Assembly (NCBI RefSeq): GCF_900890705.1
Contig: NZ_CAAHFH010000001.1
Coordinates: 434,001-498,000, forward strand
Length of the DNA stretch: 64,000 nucleotides
Origin: Pontiella sulfatireligans
GTDB taxonomy: Bacteria > Verrucomicrobiota > Kiritimatiellia > Kiritimatiellales > Pontiellaceae
Direction: 5' to 3'
The translations under genes and the position numbers were made by a program. Below are positions 54,447 to 64,000 of this stretch, one piece after another; position 1 is the stretch's first letter, and the number at the start of each line of letters is the position of its first letter. The notes under the pieces were generated by a model. The model saw only the letters and a program-made list of their open reading frames with translations. It did no database searches and was not told the origin of the DNA.

Positions 54447-55535
54447 ATGAAGAAAAGAATTTTCACCGGCCCTGTGGCCTTCATGATTACCCTGAGTACG
54501 GTTCTGTTGGGGGCGAGTGTCGCCGAAGCAGGACTGAAGATTTACTATATCCGCCATGCGGAAGCCGGGCATAATGTCAAAAAAGACTGGGAAAAGCGAA
54601 AGGTGCCCAAAGATCAATGGCCGGCTTATGTGGGGAATGCTGATATGTTTACCCCGAAGGGGTTGGAGCAACGGGCGGCGACGGCTGGGAAACTTAAAAA
54701 ATATCACTTTGATTTCATTGCGGCTAGTCCGATGTGGCGTTGCCAAAATACGATCTTACCGTATATGCAAGAGACGGGATCTAAAGGCGAGATCTGGCCG
54801 GAGCTTCGCGAGGGAAGAGCCAGTGCGCTGATCCTTGATACGAGTCTGCCGGTACCGACCGAGCCGATTCTCGGTGCGGGGAAGCCGCTTGAGGTGGGAG
54901 CCGAGGAATCCCCTTGTTTTTCTTTGCGTGAGGATGGAAAGAACGCATTCAAAGTCCCTAAAGCAGGGACAGGACGAGCGGCCGACGAACGGTCGTCTGC
55001 CGTGGCTCGGGTGGTGATTCAACGCGTACTTGATATGATCCAGACTCGCTTCGGCGGAACGGATAAAAGCATTTTGTTTGCCGGCCATGGAAGCAGTGGA
55101 AAATCGGTGCTTAGAATGCTTACTCAGGATCCGTTGACGGGGTTTGAGGGGATCTCGAATACGGGAATTTGGATGGTTGAAGAACAAGCCGACGGCACGT
55201 TTAAACTGAAACTATTCAACGATGAGCTGGTCGATCATGACAAGCCCGTTTCTGTTGCCCCGTCGAAGCATGCTTCAATGGATGCGGATAACGACGGGCG
55301 GGTCACCCAAGCGGAATATGTTGCAGAAAAGGTCACCGGCTTCGAGCGGAAGGACAAAAATAATGACGGGGTTCTCTCCCCAGATGAGCATACCCACAAA
55401 TCGTTTAAGGGTGCGGACCTAGATCATAACGGCCAGCTGACCCGCGAAGAATTTTCTGCTATTTTCAAGAAACGGTTTGATAATAAATATGACAAAAATA
55501 AGGTCGGCTTCATCGCCGTCGAAGAGATCAAGTAG
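54447..55535 (+). CDS. Secreted histidine phosphatase with EF-hand module
   Basis: Secreted protein of 362 residues, signal peptide to about 28. The histidine-phosphatase (phosphoglycerate mutase-like) signature is YIRHAEAGHN with nucleophile His37, and FAGHGSSGKS supplies the second His214. Residues 279-362 are an EF-hand block: loops at Asp279 (DADNDGRVTQAE), Asp303 (DKNNDGVLSPDE), Asp324 (DLDHNGQLTREE), and a degenerate fourth (DKNKVGFIAVEE). This block is nearly interchangeable with the end of the sulfatase at 26346 (FERKDKN.DG, PDEHTH.SFKGAD, NGQLTREEF). It probably removes phosphate from a periplasmic or extracellular substrate, with Ca2+ binding for stability or anchoring. The substrate is unknown. 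Confidence 0.88.
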   Translation: MKKRIFTGPVAFMITLSTVLLGASVAEAGLKIYYIRHAEAGHNVKKDWEKRKVPKDQWPAYVGNADMFTPKGLEQRAATAGKLKKYHFDFIAASPMWRCQNTILPYMQETGSKGEIWPELREGRASALILDTSLPVPTEPILGAGKPLEVGAEESPCFSLREDGKNAFKVPKAGTGRAADERSSAVARVVIQRVLDMIQTRFGGTDKSILFAGHGSSGKSVLRMLTQDPLTGFEGISNTGIWMVEEQADGTFKLKLFNDELVDHDKPVSVAPSKHASMDADNDGRVTQAEYVAEKVTGFERKDKNNDGVLSPDEHTHKSFKGADLDHNGQLTREEFSAIFKKRFDNKYDKNKVGFIAVEEIK

Positions 55536-55551
55536 GGATCAATTTATCACG

Positions 55552-55627
55552 ATACTGATCCGCAGACAGCAGCGCACTAACGGTTCTCTGATGGATGGAT
55601 GAAGAGTCTGCGGATTCAGTATTTTTC
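55552..55627 (+). terminator. Long-loop hairpin terminator
   Basis: ATACTGATCCGCAGAC (55552-55567) pairs with GTCTGCGGATTCAGTAT (55606-55622) with one bulge, and TTTTT follows. It separates the phosphatase gene from the next sulfatase. Confidence 0.65.
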
Positions 55628-55659
55628 TATGCCCTTCGAGTTTTCGAATGAGGACGGAA

Positions 55660-57150
55660 ATGATTATGAAACTTAGAACACTGGGATGTATCACCTTATG
55701 CATGGCATCCACATCGTTGGTTGGAGCAGTACCTTTGGAGAACAGCCGACCCAATATCATTCTGATCATGACCGATGATCAGGGCATGGGCGATCTCTCC
55801 TGCATGGGGAATCCCATCCTGAAAACGCCCAATCTAGATCGCTTTTACGAACAGTCGACCCGCTTCACCGATTTCCAGGTGAGTCCGACTTGTGCGCCGA
55901 CCCGCTCCGCCATCATGAGCGGGCGCGCTCCGTTTAAGAACGGGGTGACGCATACCATCTTCCAGCGCGAACGGATGGCGCTCGATACCTTTACCCTTCC
56001 GCAGGCGTTAAAGACCGCAGGATACGCAACCGGCATTTTCGGGAAGTGGCATTTGGGGGATGAAGAAGACTATCTTCCCGGCAGCCGCGGATTCGACGAA
56101 GTGTTGATTCATGGAGCGGGGGGTATCGGACAGGTTTCCCTTGGCGATTTCCCTCCCAACAAGGAAAACCCATACTTTGACAACGTGCTGTTGCACAACG
56201 CCACCATCGTACAAACCACAGGCTTCTGTACGGACCTGTTTTTTCAATCGGGACTAGCCTGGATCAAAAAGCAGGAAGAGTTCGGCACGCCGTATTTTGC
56301 CTACATCTCGCTCAATGCGCCGCATGGCCCGTACTTCGCTCCGGATGCGTATAAGAAGCGCTTCCTCGATGCGGGTTACGATGAAAAGACGGCTGGCCGA
56401 TACGGCATGATTGAAAATATAGACGACAATTTCGGGGTGCTCTGGGAAAAGCTAAACGCGTGGAAGGCTTTGGATAATACATTGCTGATCTTCATGACCG
56501 ATAACGGGATGTCGATGCCGCCCATAAAACTCAACGGCAAGAAACAAGACGTCTTCAATGCCGGGATGAGGGGACGAAAAAATTCACCGAACGAAGGTGG
56601 CACGCATGTCCCTGCCTTTTGGTATTGGAACGGTGTGCTGGGCGAAGGCGTGGATGTCGACGCGCTGACGGCGCATATCGATCTATATAAAACCTTCTGC
56701 GATCTGGCCGGAGCTAAACTACCATCTAAAATGCAGCAAATGGACGGGCGCTCTCTGCTGCCTTTGCTGAAAAATTCGAACGAAAAATGGGCGGATCGCG
56801 AATTATTTGTCCATTGCGGTCGGTGGAAGGCCGGCGACCTGGATAATTTTAAATTTAAGAAATGCGGTGTGCGGACTGCAAAGTGGCGGTTCACGAATAA
56901 CGCCGAATTGTATGATATTCCGACTGACCCCGGCGAAAAAACGAATGTGGCATCGGCTCATCCCGAGGTGGTGGATCGGCTTCGGAAATCCTATAACAAC
57001 TGGTGGTCGTCAGTACTGCCTCTTATGGTTAACGAAGGGTTGCCGAGAGTTGCTCCTGATGACCAGCCGCTGGCGATTCGCTATAACAAGCAGCTTAAGG
57101 AAAAAGGCATTCCCAAGTGGGCACCCGCCAAGTTGGAAAACGATGACTAA
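55660..57150 (+). CDS. S1 sulfatase (CAPTR motif)
   Basis: Secreted sulfatase of 496 residues from ATG 55660 (AGGACGG 3 to 5 bp upstream; ATG 55666 and 55648 are also in frame). DD at 39-40, formylglycine motif CAPTR (Cys78), with Thr where Ser/Ala is usual. FGKWHLGDEEDYLPGSRGFDE, MTDNGMSMPP and RGRKNSPNEGGTHVP complete the pattern. The stop codon directly abuts the ATG of the next gene, so the two are coupled. Confidence 0.92.
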   Translation: MIMKLRTLGCITLCMASTSLVGAVPLENSRPNIILIMTDDQGMGDLSCMGNPILKTPNLDRFYEQSTRFTDFQVSPTCAPTRSAIMSGRAPFKNGVTHTIFQRERMALDTFTLPQALKTAGYATGIFGKWHLGDEEDYLPGSRGFDEVLIHGAGGIGQVSLGDFPPNKENPYFDNVLLHNATIVQTTGFCTDLFFQSGLAWIKKQEEFGTPYFAYISLNAPHGPYFAPDAYKKRFLDAGYDEKTAGRYGMIENIDDNFGVLWEKLNAWKALDNTLLIFMTDNGMSMPPIKLNGKKQDVFNAGMRGRKNSPNEGGTHVPAFWYWNGVLGEGVDVDALTAHIDLYKTFCDLAGAKLPSKMQQMDGRSLLPLLKNSNEKWADRELFVHCGRWKAGDLDNFKFKKCGVRTAKWRFTNNAELYDIPTDPGEKTNVASAHPEVVDRLRKSYNNWWSSVLPLMVNEGLPRVAPDDQPLAIRYNKQLKEKGIPKWAPAKLENDD

Positions 57151-58311
57151 ATGAAATATATTTCATTATCAATTATAGCTGGATTGAGTTTGTTCGCCGC
57201 AAGCTTAACAGAGGCCTCCAACACGGATCGGATGCCCGATTTTAGCTGGGATACGGTGCCACGTTATATGCACGTGAGAAAGGCTGCCGCTTTTACGCCC
57301 GAGGAAATTGAATACCTGGCTTCATTCCCGCTGGTCACGTTTGAAAAGACGACCGGGATGAAGGATGCGGGCAGCACCGAAAAAGGAACGTGGCTGGCGG
57401 CCAAGGCCATCAAAACGGTCAATCCCCGCTGCAAGATTCTCTACTACCGCAATATATTAGTGCATTACGCCATGTATGGTGCCGACAAAGAACTAGCCGA
57501 CATTCCCGGTGCGTTTCTTTCTGATAAAAAAGGAAACACCAAACTGGTGCGGCAAAAGGTGCCGGCCTACGACCTCTCCAACTCGATGGTGCGGAAGTGG
57601 TGGCTCCGCAATGCGGAACTCACGTGTAAATCGAAATATATCGATGGGCTCTTTGTGGATGGGAACATCAAAGTGCTGGAGGAGGGGTATCTGCGGAGAC
57701 AGGTGGGAGAAAAAAAGAAGGCCGAGGTTGAAACGGCCTATCATCGAATGATGAAAAAACTACCGGAAACGGTGGGGCGGGATAAGCTGGTTATCGCGAA
57801 TGTTATCCGCGCGCGCTTCGACCAGGCTGGATTGGAATATCTCGATTATTTTGATGGTTCATATATCGAGGGATTCGAACATGCGGTCGGAGGTATGTCT
57901 CGTGAGGAATACATGGCCAAAGGGATTGCCGCCGTTCAGAAGGCTGCTCGGTCAGGGAGGATCATTGCATTCACTATTGGCATGGGAACATACGCCGACA
58001 CTGATATGGATGACGAAAACCACGAGGTGGATCGGAAGGCGTTTGCCTCTGTTCAGGATCGTTTTACTTACTCGTTGGCTCTATTCCTGATCTGCGCCGA
58101 AAAGCAGAGCTATTTTATGTTTTCCGACGGCTATGGAGTCGATCGCAGTCGCGGCAAACTATGGATGAAGGATCTGCCCGAGTACTCCCGTCCCTTGGGA
58201 GCGCCGAAAGATCCGGCGGTCAGAAGCGGGTACAGCTATCAGCGAAAATTCGAGCACGCCGATGTTTCGATTGATATTAAAAATGAAACAGCAAATATTA
58301 ATTGGAAATAG
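57151..58311 (+). CDS. GHL15-like (putative TIM-barrel glycosidase) secreted protein
   Basis: Secreted protein of 386 residues, signal peptide to about 22. The segments PRYMHVRKAAAFTPEEIEYLASFPLVTFEK, NPRCKILYYRNILVHYAMYG, YIDGLFVDGNIKV and LEYLDYFDGSYIEGFEHA look like the strands of a TIM-barrel as in the hypothetical glycosyl hydrolase group GHL15, with the aspartates of LFVDG and DYFDG as candidate catalytic residues. It starts at the base after the previous stop, so it is likely made with that sulfatase. Family call from memory of the pattern; the substrate is unknown. Confidence 0.55.
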   Translation: MKYISLSIIAGLSLFAASLTEASNTDRMPDFSWDTVPRYMHVRKAAAFTPEEIEYLASFPLVTFEKTTGMKDAGSTEKGTWLAAKAIKTVNPRCKILYYRNILVHYAMYGADKELADIPGAFLSDKKGNTKLVRQKVPAYDLSNSMVRKWWLRNAELTCKSKYIDGLFVDGNIKVLEEGYLRRQVGEKKKAEVETAYHRMMKKLPETVGRDKLVIANVIRARFDQAGLEYLDYFDGSYIEGFEHAVGGMSREEYMAKGIAAVQKAARSGRIIAFTIGMGTYADTDMDDENHEVDRKAFASVQDRFTYSLALFLICAEKQSYFMFSDGYGVDRSRGKLWMKDLPEYSRPLGAPKDPAVRSGYSYQRKFEHADVSIDIKNETANINWK

Positions 58312-58418
58312 AAAAGCAGGAGAGCCTCTTGCAAAACCTCTGGTTCTTTCGAGGCGGTTTGGTCTGATCCCCTATACACAGGATGGAAAAACATCTCTCG
58401 TGTGATATTGTTTCCACT

Positions 58419-60800
58419 ATGAAACTAAAATGGATCGCCGTGGCAACGGGTTTGATATGCGGAATGCAAGGGTCGGTTGCAGGAGCGCATGTCGCTCATT
58501 CGACCATTGATTATAAAGCATTCCTTGGTCAGCACGACATGGTTTGGGATCGGATTCCCAACCGCTGGGAAGTGGCGCCGTATACCGGCAACGGCAATGT
58601 GGGCTTCCTTTTCTATCAGGCGCAGGGCGAAGCAAAGAATGTGATTTCCATTTACACCGGGCGGCACGATTACTACGACCATCGGCTTCCATACGATGGC
58701 GAACAAATGCTTTGGATCTACCGTTGTCGTCTTCCGCTGGGGCATTTTAACCTGGAATCGAAGGGCGATATTGAATCAGTTGATCTGCGGCTAGGGCTGT
58801 GGAACGCGGAAATGACCGGAACCATTAAAACCTCCAAGGGTTCCTACGCCGTGCGCGGCTTTTCGCACAGCCTGCACGATGTGATCTATTTCGAAACGGA
58901 TGCGAAAGACGGCGAATCGATCAGGATCAGCTGGCATCCGGAAGTGCCGTTCTCCTCCGTGCGCGCAAGGCTGGACACCGGTGGTGGGCCGAAAGGCGGA
59001 AGCTGGGGAAAGATGCGTGTCGCGCCTTACGAATTGCCTCAGGAACCGACCTTGAGCGAAGACGATGGGCTTACATTTTGCTTCCAGCCTCTCTATGAAA
59101 ACCGAGGCGAAACCACGACGGGGTGGGAGACCGCCGGCAAGGCGGACGGCATACAGGTGCTGACCGCGAGTATTCATCACAGTTTTCCTGAACACAACAG
59201 TCAGGAGATCGTGAAACGGAATCTGCTGCAGGCGCGAACGATGCTGGCGGATAAGAGCTTTATTACGACGCACCAGCAGTGGTGGCACGACTACTATCCG
59301 CTCAGTTTTCTCACCATCAACGATCCCGAAAAGGAAGCGTTTTATTGGATTCAGATGTACAAACTCGGCTCTGCCATGCGCGAAAACGGGCCGATCCTCG
59401 ACCTGATGGGGCCGTGGTATCACAAAACCTTCTGGCCGATGGTTTGGGGGGATCTGAATGTGGAGCTGATTTACTGGACGCCGCTTACCGCGAACCGATT
59501 GTCGCTCGGAAACTCATTGCCCAATAATTTGGACAAGTATGCCGGTAACCTCGCGAAGAACGTGCCCGAACGCTGGAAGGACAGCGCGGCGATTGGGGCC
59601 TGCTTTCCGCAGGATTGCGAGGCCTACGACAATGGCAAGGTGCCGGACATGTTATGTTGGATTTTGAACAACTACTGGCTGCAGTGCGAGTTTGCTGGCG
59701 ACCGTGAGCGCATGCGCGACGGGCTCTTCCCGTTGCTCAAAAAAACCGTCAACGGCTATCTTAATTTTATTAAAGAGCGTCCGGTGAAATCGGATGACGG
59801 TAAAATCCATATCAGCCTCAGCTGGTCTCCGGAATATAAGCCCGGACATGGTCAGGATATTAACTTCACGATCGGGTTGTTGCGCTGGGCCTGTCAGACG
59901 TTGGTGGATATTAACAACGAGCACAACCTCAACGATCCGCTTCTGCCGGAGTGGCAGAATCTTCTCGATAATCTGGTCGAGTTCCAGATCGACGAAAACG
60001 GCCTGCGCATCGGCAAAGACATTCCATTCGATAAACCGCACCGCCACTATTCCCATCTGCTCGCCTTTTACCCGTTGTCGGTGCTTACGCCGGAAACGAA
60101 GGAAAATGCCGACCTGTTGCGTACAACACTGGATCATTGGTTGGATGTTTCGATTAACAGCGGGATCAAAGTAGGTGCCATGCCAGTCACCGGCTATACC
60201 ACCACCGGTGCGGCCTCCATGTATGCCTGTCTTGGCGACCCTGAACAGGCCTACACCTACCTCGACTTCCTCATCCAGCATAAGAATGTGTCTTCGACGA
60301 CGATGTATGCCGAGGGCAATCCCGTGATTGAAAGCCCGCTTTCTTTCGCCACGGCCATCCACGATATGCTGCTGCAAAGCTGGGGCGGCACCATTCGCGT
60401 CTTCCGGGGCGTTCCCAAAAAATGGGCAGATGTCGCCTTTCAGAACCTCCGCACGCAGGGCGCGTTTTTGGTCAGCGCCAAGAAAAAGGATGGCGTGACG
60501 CAGTTTGTGACGGTTGAAAGCCTCGCCGGTTCGCCCTGTTGGGTTCAGATGGATATTCCCAGTCCCAAAATCTATATCAACGGGAAGTCGGCCCAAAAGA
60601 AACAGGTGAGCGAGCGGGATGACGGGGTTTACGAAATCGCGCTCAAGAAAGGCGATCGCGTCACCTTCACCCCTGTCGATCTGAAGCAAGCCGACCTGTC
60701 CATCGCGCCGATTACGGTCAGAGAAACGGATAGAAATCTGTTTGGACTGAGCGAAAAGACCACCCGCCTGCCGGGACATAAATTTTACTACAAAAAATAG
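58419..60800 (+). CDS. GH95-family glycosidase (alpha-L-fucosidase or alpha-L-galactosidase)
   Basis: Secreted enzyme of 793 residues from ATG 58419 ([23 protein letters not shown]); the frame is open from 58383. The N-terminal beta-sandwich is followed by an (alpha/alpha)6 barrel. [43 protein letters not shown] and [17 protein letters not shown] are GH95 landmarks, and the end ([38 protein letters not shown]) is the family's terminal beta domain. GH95 members invert alpha-1,2-L-fucosyl or alpha-L-galactosyl linkages. Together with two GH29 genes this supports a fucose- or L-galactose-containing target. Confidence 0.85.
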   Translation: MKLKWIAVATGLICGMQGSVAGAHVAHSTIDYKAFLGQHDMVWDRIPNRWEVAPYTGNGNVGFLFYQAQGEAKNVISIYTGRHDYYDHRLPYDGEQMLWIYRCRLPLGHFNLESKGDIESVDLRLGLWNAEMTGTIKTSKGSYAVRGFSHSLHDVIYFETDAKDGESIRISWHPEVPFSSVRARLDTGGGPKGGSWGKMRVAPYELPQEPTLSEDDGLTFCFQPLYENRGETTTGWETAGKADGIQVLTASIHHSFPEHNSQEIVKRNLLQARTMLADKSFITTHQQWWHDYYPLSFLTINDPEKEAFYWIQMYKLGSAMRENGPILDLMGPWYHKTFWPMVWGDLNVELIYWTPLTANRLSLGNSLPNNLDKYAGNLAKNVPERWKDSAAIGACFPQDCEAYDNGKVPDMLCWILNNYWLQCEFAGDRERMRDGLFPLLKKTVNGYLNFIKERPVKSDDGKIHISLSWSPEYKPGHGQDINFTIGLLRWACQTLVDINNEHNLNDPLLPEWQNLLDNLVEFQIDENGLRIGKDIPFDKPHRHYSHLLAFYPLSVLTPETKENADLLRTTLDHWLDVSINSGIKVGAMPVTGYTTTGAASMYACLGDPEQAYTYLDFLIQHKNVSSTTMYAEGNPVIESPLSFATAIHDMLLQSWGGTIRVFRGVPKKWADVAFQNLRTQGAFLVSAKKKDGVTQFVTVESLAGSPCWVQMDIPSPKIYINGKSAQKKQVSERDDGVYEIALKKGDRVTFTPVDLKQADLSIAPITVRETDRNLFGLSEKTTRLPGHKFYYKK

Positions 60801-60814
60801 ATCGGAGATATTCA

Positions 60815-62335
60815 ATGAATAAAAAAGCTATTGCAATAGCAATGGGTTGGCTGGCCATTTCGAGTGTGGGGCATGCGGCCAAGCCCAACGTTATCTTTAT
60901 CAAAACGGATGATCAGCGGTTGGATTCGCTGAGTATGACGGGGCATCCGGTCACGAAGACGCCGAATATTGATCAGCTGGCGAAAGAGGGGGTCTTCTTT
61001 GAAAATGCCTTTATCACGAGTCCGATCTGTGGGCCGAGCCGCGCTAACTTTTTTACGAGCCAATGGGAGCGGAAAAACCGGCAGGGTTTTTACTACGTCT
61101 CCAAAAACCATATTACGCACGAGCTGTTCGATAACAGTTGGATTTTGCAGTTGAAGGCGGCGGGTTATTTCACCGGCTATATCGGCAAGCACCATGCTCA
61201 GGTTGGTCCTCAGAAGGAACGCCAGAGCTACATGAAGGAAAACATTGATTTCTGCTACATGAAAGGCGGTCATCTGGGTTTTGACCTGATGAAGCACAAG
61301 GAGTTTCAGAACCTGAAAGTGGGTTCACAGATTGAGGGGTTGTTTGAAGCAACTGAAGCCTTTATGCGTCCGGGAAAAGACAAAGATTATTTCTTTGATA
61401 ATGCCCACGCTTCGGTAGCCGATTTTTTGCATAAACGCGATACGAGCAAACCCTTCGCGCTGTCGTTGAACGTTAATTTGCCGCATGCGTCCAGCATCGG
61501 CGGGATGGGGGCGAATCCAAAGGATCCCGAAATGTACCGCACGCTCTACAGCGATGTGCAGGACGACTTTGTCTTCCCTGACGGCTACCCGAACATCCAG
61601 GTGCCGCTGCCGGACAATGTGTTCCGTCAGGATGAATTGATGGGCTATTACCGTACGACCAATCCAAGAGCGCTGCTCGACAAAAAAACCAAGATGGCCC
61701 GGGCGGTGACGGCCATTGATATGATGCTGGGCAAGTTGCGCGCGGAGCTGGAAGAAATGGGCATTGCCGATAACACCATCATCGTCTTTGCCTCCGATCA
61801 TGGATTGCTGCTCGGGGAGCACGGTCTCGGCGGAAAAACGTTCCTGTATGAAGAATCGATTCGCATTCCGATGATTTTTTACTCCCCGTTCTTTACGGCT
61901 AAAGAGCGTGGAACAACAGTCGATGAATTAGTGGTCGGGCAGGATCTTCCGGCTACGATTCTGGAGTTATGCGGTCAGCCTGTCCCGGAAACCTATCAGG
62001 GGCAGAGCATGGTGCCGCTCATCGAAGGCAAGACGGTTGAGTGGCGCACAGAAGTGTTCTGCGAAAACCTCTTCACCGATCAGAGCTATCCGCGTATGGA
62101 GGCCGTGCGCGGAACCGAGTGGAAATATATTCGCTACTTTTCTAAGGAAAACGACCGCAAACAATATCTCCCCGTTGCTTCCATTGAAGGTGAACAACCC
62201 ATCTATGAAGAGCTGTTCAATATCAAGGATGATCCAAAGGAACAGAGCAATCTGGCCGACAATCCGGAATACAGAAAGGTGCTGGATCATTACCGAGACC
62301 GGTGCCAGAAACTTGTATTCGAATTAAGCGAATGA
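60815..62335 (+). CDS. S1 sulfatase (Cys-type)
   Basis: Secreted sulfatase of 506 residues, signal peptide [21 protein letters not shown], ribosome site GGAG at 60803-60806. [23 protein letters not shown] holds DD at 32-33. Formylglycine motif CGPSR (Cys72). [11 protein letters not shown] replaces [34 protein letters not shown] marks the choline/iduronate-sulfatase-like DH branch. 14 bp after the GH95 gene, so part of the same transcript. Ends convergently against the minus-strand gene at 62379. Confidence 0.93.
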   Translation: MNKKAIAIAMGWLAISSVGHAAKPNVIFIKTDDQRLDSLSMTGHPVTKTPNIDQLAKEGVFFENAFITSPICGPSRANFFTSQWERKNRQGFYYVSKNHITHELFDNSWILQLKAAGYFTGYIGKHHAQVGPQKERQSYMKENIDFCYMKGGHLGFDLMKHKEFQNLKVGSQIEGLFEATEAFMRPGKDKDYFFDNAHASVADFLHKRDTSKPFALSLNVNLPHASSIGGMGANPKDPEMYRTLYSDVQDDFVFPDGYPNIQVPLPDNVFRQDELMGYYRTTNPRALLDKKTKMARAVTAIDMMLGKLRAELEEMGIADNTIIVFASDHGLLLGEHGLGGKTFLYEESIRIPMIFYSPFFTAKERGTTVDELVVGQDLPATILELCGQPVPETYQGQSMVPLIEGKTVEWRTEVFCENLFTDQSYPRMEAVRGTEWKYIRYFSKENDRKQYLPVASIEGEQPIYEELFNIKDDPKEQSNLADNPEYRKVLDHYRDRCQKLVFELSE

Positions 62336-62378
62336 ACGGGTACTCAACAGTGATAATTTCGTTGCCGGATTCGTCTCT

Positions 62379-64000
62379 CTAATCCGCCCTAAGAATCCAG
62401 CCGGACGTTCTCAACCCGTCAAGCGGGAGGTTGAAGGTCAGGCTGTAGGTATTCGACTTGGGATCATAGCGGGTCTGCCAGAAGTCGTTTCCATGGACGG
62501 ATTGGTCGAGCTTGCTGCGTTTACTTCCAACCACCTGATATAAAGCATAGTTGGCGGATTCAAGACCCTCGAATCGGATGGGAACAACGCCGACACCCCC
62601 GGCAATCTTAACCTGTATATCGTCGGACCGTGTGGCTTCGATAATGATCGGGTAGGATTGTTTAACGGTTCCGCCGACGGTCTGGACTTTCAGGTTATTG
62701 CCGAGCGCTTCGCGGTAAACGCTTTTCCAGGAGCGGGGATATTTGGCGAGATGTTTGCGGAAGATTTCGTTGGGACCGTAATAGTCGTCGGCAATGCGGG
62801 GCAGGGTGATCCATTCCGCTTCAAACGCAACCGTATCGCCAGGCTGGAATTCTTTCACGCCCTTCGGAGGCGTTAAGATCATATCCAGATTAATATTTCC
62901 TCTAGACTCCACCCGGTAAACAGGAAATGAGATGGTCGGGTTAGTATAGGTCTTGCCATCTAGTAGGGCCTCATAAGAGCGGATAACCAGTGCGCGACTC
63001 CCCGTGCCCCAGTCTTTCCCATCCACTTTATATGCTCCGGGAAAGGCGACCCACCAGGGGCCATTACCCGTTAACTCCGTTTGCTTGAGATAGACCTCAC
63101 CTTTATCCAGTCTGCTTGGTACCTTGTGCTCCTTTATCAGTCCGTCAATGTTTCCATAGGCGACTTCAGGAGTCACCAGTCGGGAAGTTTTACCCATCTT
63201 GAACAGCCAGCCGTCTGTGGCTGATACGGGTTTGGTAAACGTGTAGTTAAAGGACAGGAAGGTTCGGGCATAATCATCTGTGCGCAGGGTTCGGACGGTG
63301 GCCTTCAGATCGACTTCGCGTTCGCTTCCATAATATCCGTCATAATGCACTTCGGTCAGGCAGGGCCCTTGAGAAACATAGGCGGTCTTCAATTCGGTGA
63401 AATAGAGTTTCTGGTCGTGGTTGTCCCGCAGGTTCATCCAGTCGCCACCCCAACCGGCGTCTGTCCAGGTCCATTTTCCCCCGGTACGGCCATTGCGGGT
63501 CATCAGCAAGCGGACATCCGTGATCACGTTTTCCACACAACTCATATCCATATCAAAGCAGATCGTTTCCCCCCAGCATCCGATCGCCAGCTGATCCCAT
63601 CTTCCATTATTTCCATGAGCACCATCTTTTCCCCATCCAATCAGCGACAGCTGGGCGTGCGAGGCCGAGGGAAGGGTGCCGTAAAAGCCGTAGGCTATCC
63701 GTAGTTTATAGTTGGATGCGCCTTGTTTCGCAGGAATCAGTGCATAGGCACGCAGATAGGCGCCGAGCCCCTCATGATGCCAGTTTTTGCTGAGCTGAAC
63801 CGGGATGCCGGTGGGCGTTCCATCTTTGAGGCACAGTATGGGACATAGTCCGGTAATATTGCCGGGGTTGCTCAAGTCCAGTTGAAACGGGACGTAGGTA
63901 TTGCCATTGCTGTTTTCGATGCTGATATCGAACTCATCGTATTCGCGAATATCGGTATAGCCGGTTTTCCAGCGGCGCTTTAGATCCCGCTTTGAGATTT
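62379..64000 (-). CDS. Unrecognised beta-rich protein, 5' truncated by window edge
   Basis: The minus-strand frame is open from the right edge to a stop at 62379, giving at least 539 residues; the start is outside. Sequence such as SIENSNGNTYVPFQLDLSNPGN, YKLRIAYGFYGTLPSASHAQLSLIGWGKDGAHGNNGRWDQLAIG, WTDAGWGGDWMNLRD and a final beta domain (FNLPLDGLRTSGWILRAD) indicates stacked beta-sandwich domains with many aromatic residues, as in secreted carbohydrate-active proteins. No catalytic motif or family is recognised. It converges on the sulfatase at 60815 with 43 bp between the stops. The missing N-terminus probably holds a signal peptide. Confidence 0.75.
   Translation of the reverse strand, partial: ISKRDLKRRWKTGYTDIREYDEFDISIENSNGNTYVPFQLDLSNPGNITGLCPILCLKDGTPTGIPVQLSKNWHHEGLGAYLRAYALIPAKQGASNYKLRIAYGFYGTLPSASHAQLSLIGWGKDGAHGNNGRWDQLAIGCWGETICFDMDMSCVENVITDVRLLMTRNGRTGGKWTWTDAGWGGDWMNLRDNHDQKLYFTELKTAYVSQGPCLTEVHYDGYYGSEREVDLKATVRTLRTDDYARTFLSFNYTFTKPVSATDGWLFKMGKTSRLVTPEVAYGNIDGLIKEHKVPSRLDKGEVYLKQTELTGNGPWWVAFPGAYKVDGKDWGTGSRALVIRSYEALLDGKTYTNPTISFPVYRVESRGNINLDMILTPPKGVKEFQPGDTVAFEAEWITLPRIADDYYGPNEIFRKHLAKYPRSWKSVYREALGNNLKVQTVGGTVKQSYPIIIEATRSDDIQVKIAGGVGVVPIRFEGLESANYALYQVVGSKRSKLDQSVHGNDFWQTRYDPKSNTYSLTFNLPLDGLRTSGWILRAD

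Overview
The window looks like a chromosomal polysaccharide-degradation region from a marine anaerobe of the Kiritimatiellota (PVC superphylum), most like a Pontiella-type genome. No rRNA or housekeeping gene is present, so this placement is an inference. It rests on 16 secreted Cys-type S1 sulfatases in 64 kb, a PEP-CTERM protein, large beta-strand/Ig-like surface proteins that end in a shared C-terminal module, and family-level similarity to carrageenan- and fucose-active enzymes. No SusC/SusD pair, sugar transporter or sulfatase-maturation enzyme is in the window. Nearly every product starts with a Sec (once a Tat-like) signal peptide, so most of the work encoded here happens outside the cytoplasm.

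Layout. (1) 1-14.4 kb, + strand: a probable carrageenan cluster. It holds a truncated sulfatase at the window edge, a sulfatase, a GH150 (lambda-carrageenase)-like beta-propeller protein, two GH82 (iota-carrageenase)-like beta-helix proteins flanking a GH127-type enzyme (a family that includes 3,6-anhydro-D-galactosidases), a Tat-exported FAD oxidoreductase and a sulfatase. (2) 14.5-18.4 kb: a scar of two gene remnants (DDE transposase C-terminus and DUF1016/YhcG nuclease C-terminus), then a minus-strand two-component pair (membrane histidine kinase with a large sugar-sensor-like ectodomain, and a NarL-type response regulator), then an array of repeated regulatory boxes. (3) 18.4-26.3 kb: two giant secreted Ig/beta-sandwich proteins and a PEP-CTERM beta-strand protein. 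(4) 26.3-42.4 kb: nine sulfatases and one DUF1080 protein in a nearly gapless + strand run, including tandem paralogues. (5) 42.9-62.3 kb: a second catabolic block likely aimed at a fucose-containing sulfated glycan: a beta-strand/GH-like/Ig fusion, two GH29 fucosidases, a GH43-like propeller, a GHL15-like barrel, a GH95 enzyme, four sulfatases and a histidine phosphatase with EF-hands. (6) 62.4-64 kb: a converging minus-strand gene of unknown function that runs off the right edge.

How it fits together (inference): endo-acting GH150/GH82 enzymes cut carrageenan, sulfatases strip sulfate esters, and GH127 releases anhydrogalactose. In the right half, fucosidases, GH95 and sulfatases trim a fucosylated, sulfated chain. 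The kinase/regulator pair is the only regulatory gene set and sits beside a four-copy cis element that also precedes the three large surface-protein genes. The most unusual signals are this element, which has an inverted repeat and in one copy two mutually exclusive hairpins; lysine-rich tails on four secreted enzymes; an EF-hand module shared by a sulfatase and a phosphatase; exchange of a PEP-CTERM sorting tail for a catalytic barrel behind the same beta-strand domain; and a GH82 pair in which the position of the family's catalytic base is glycine.
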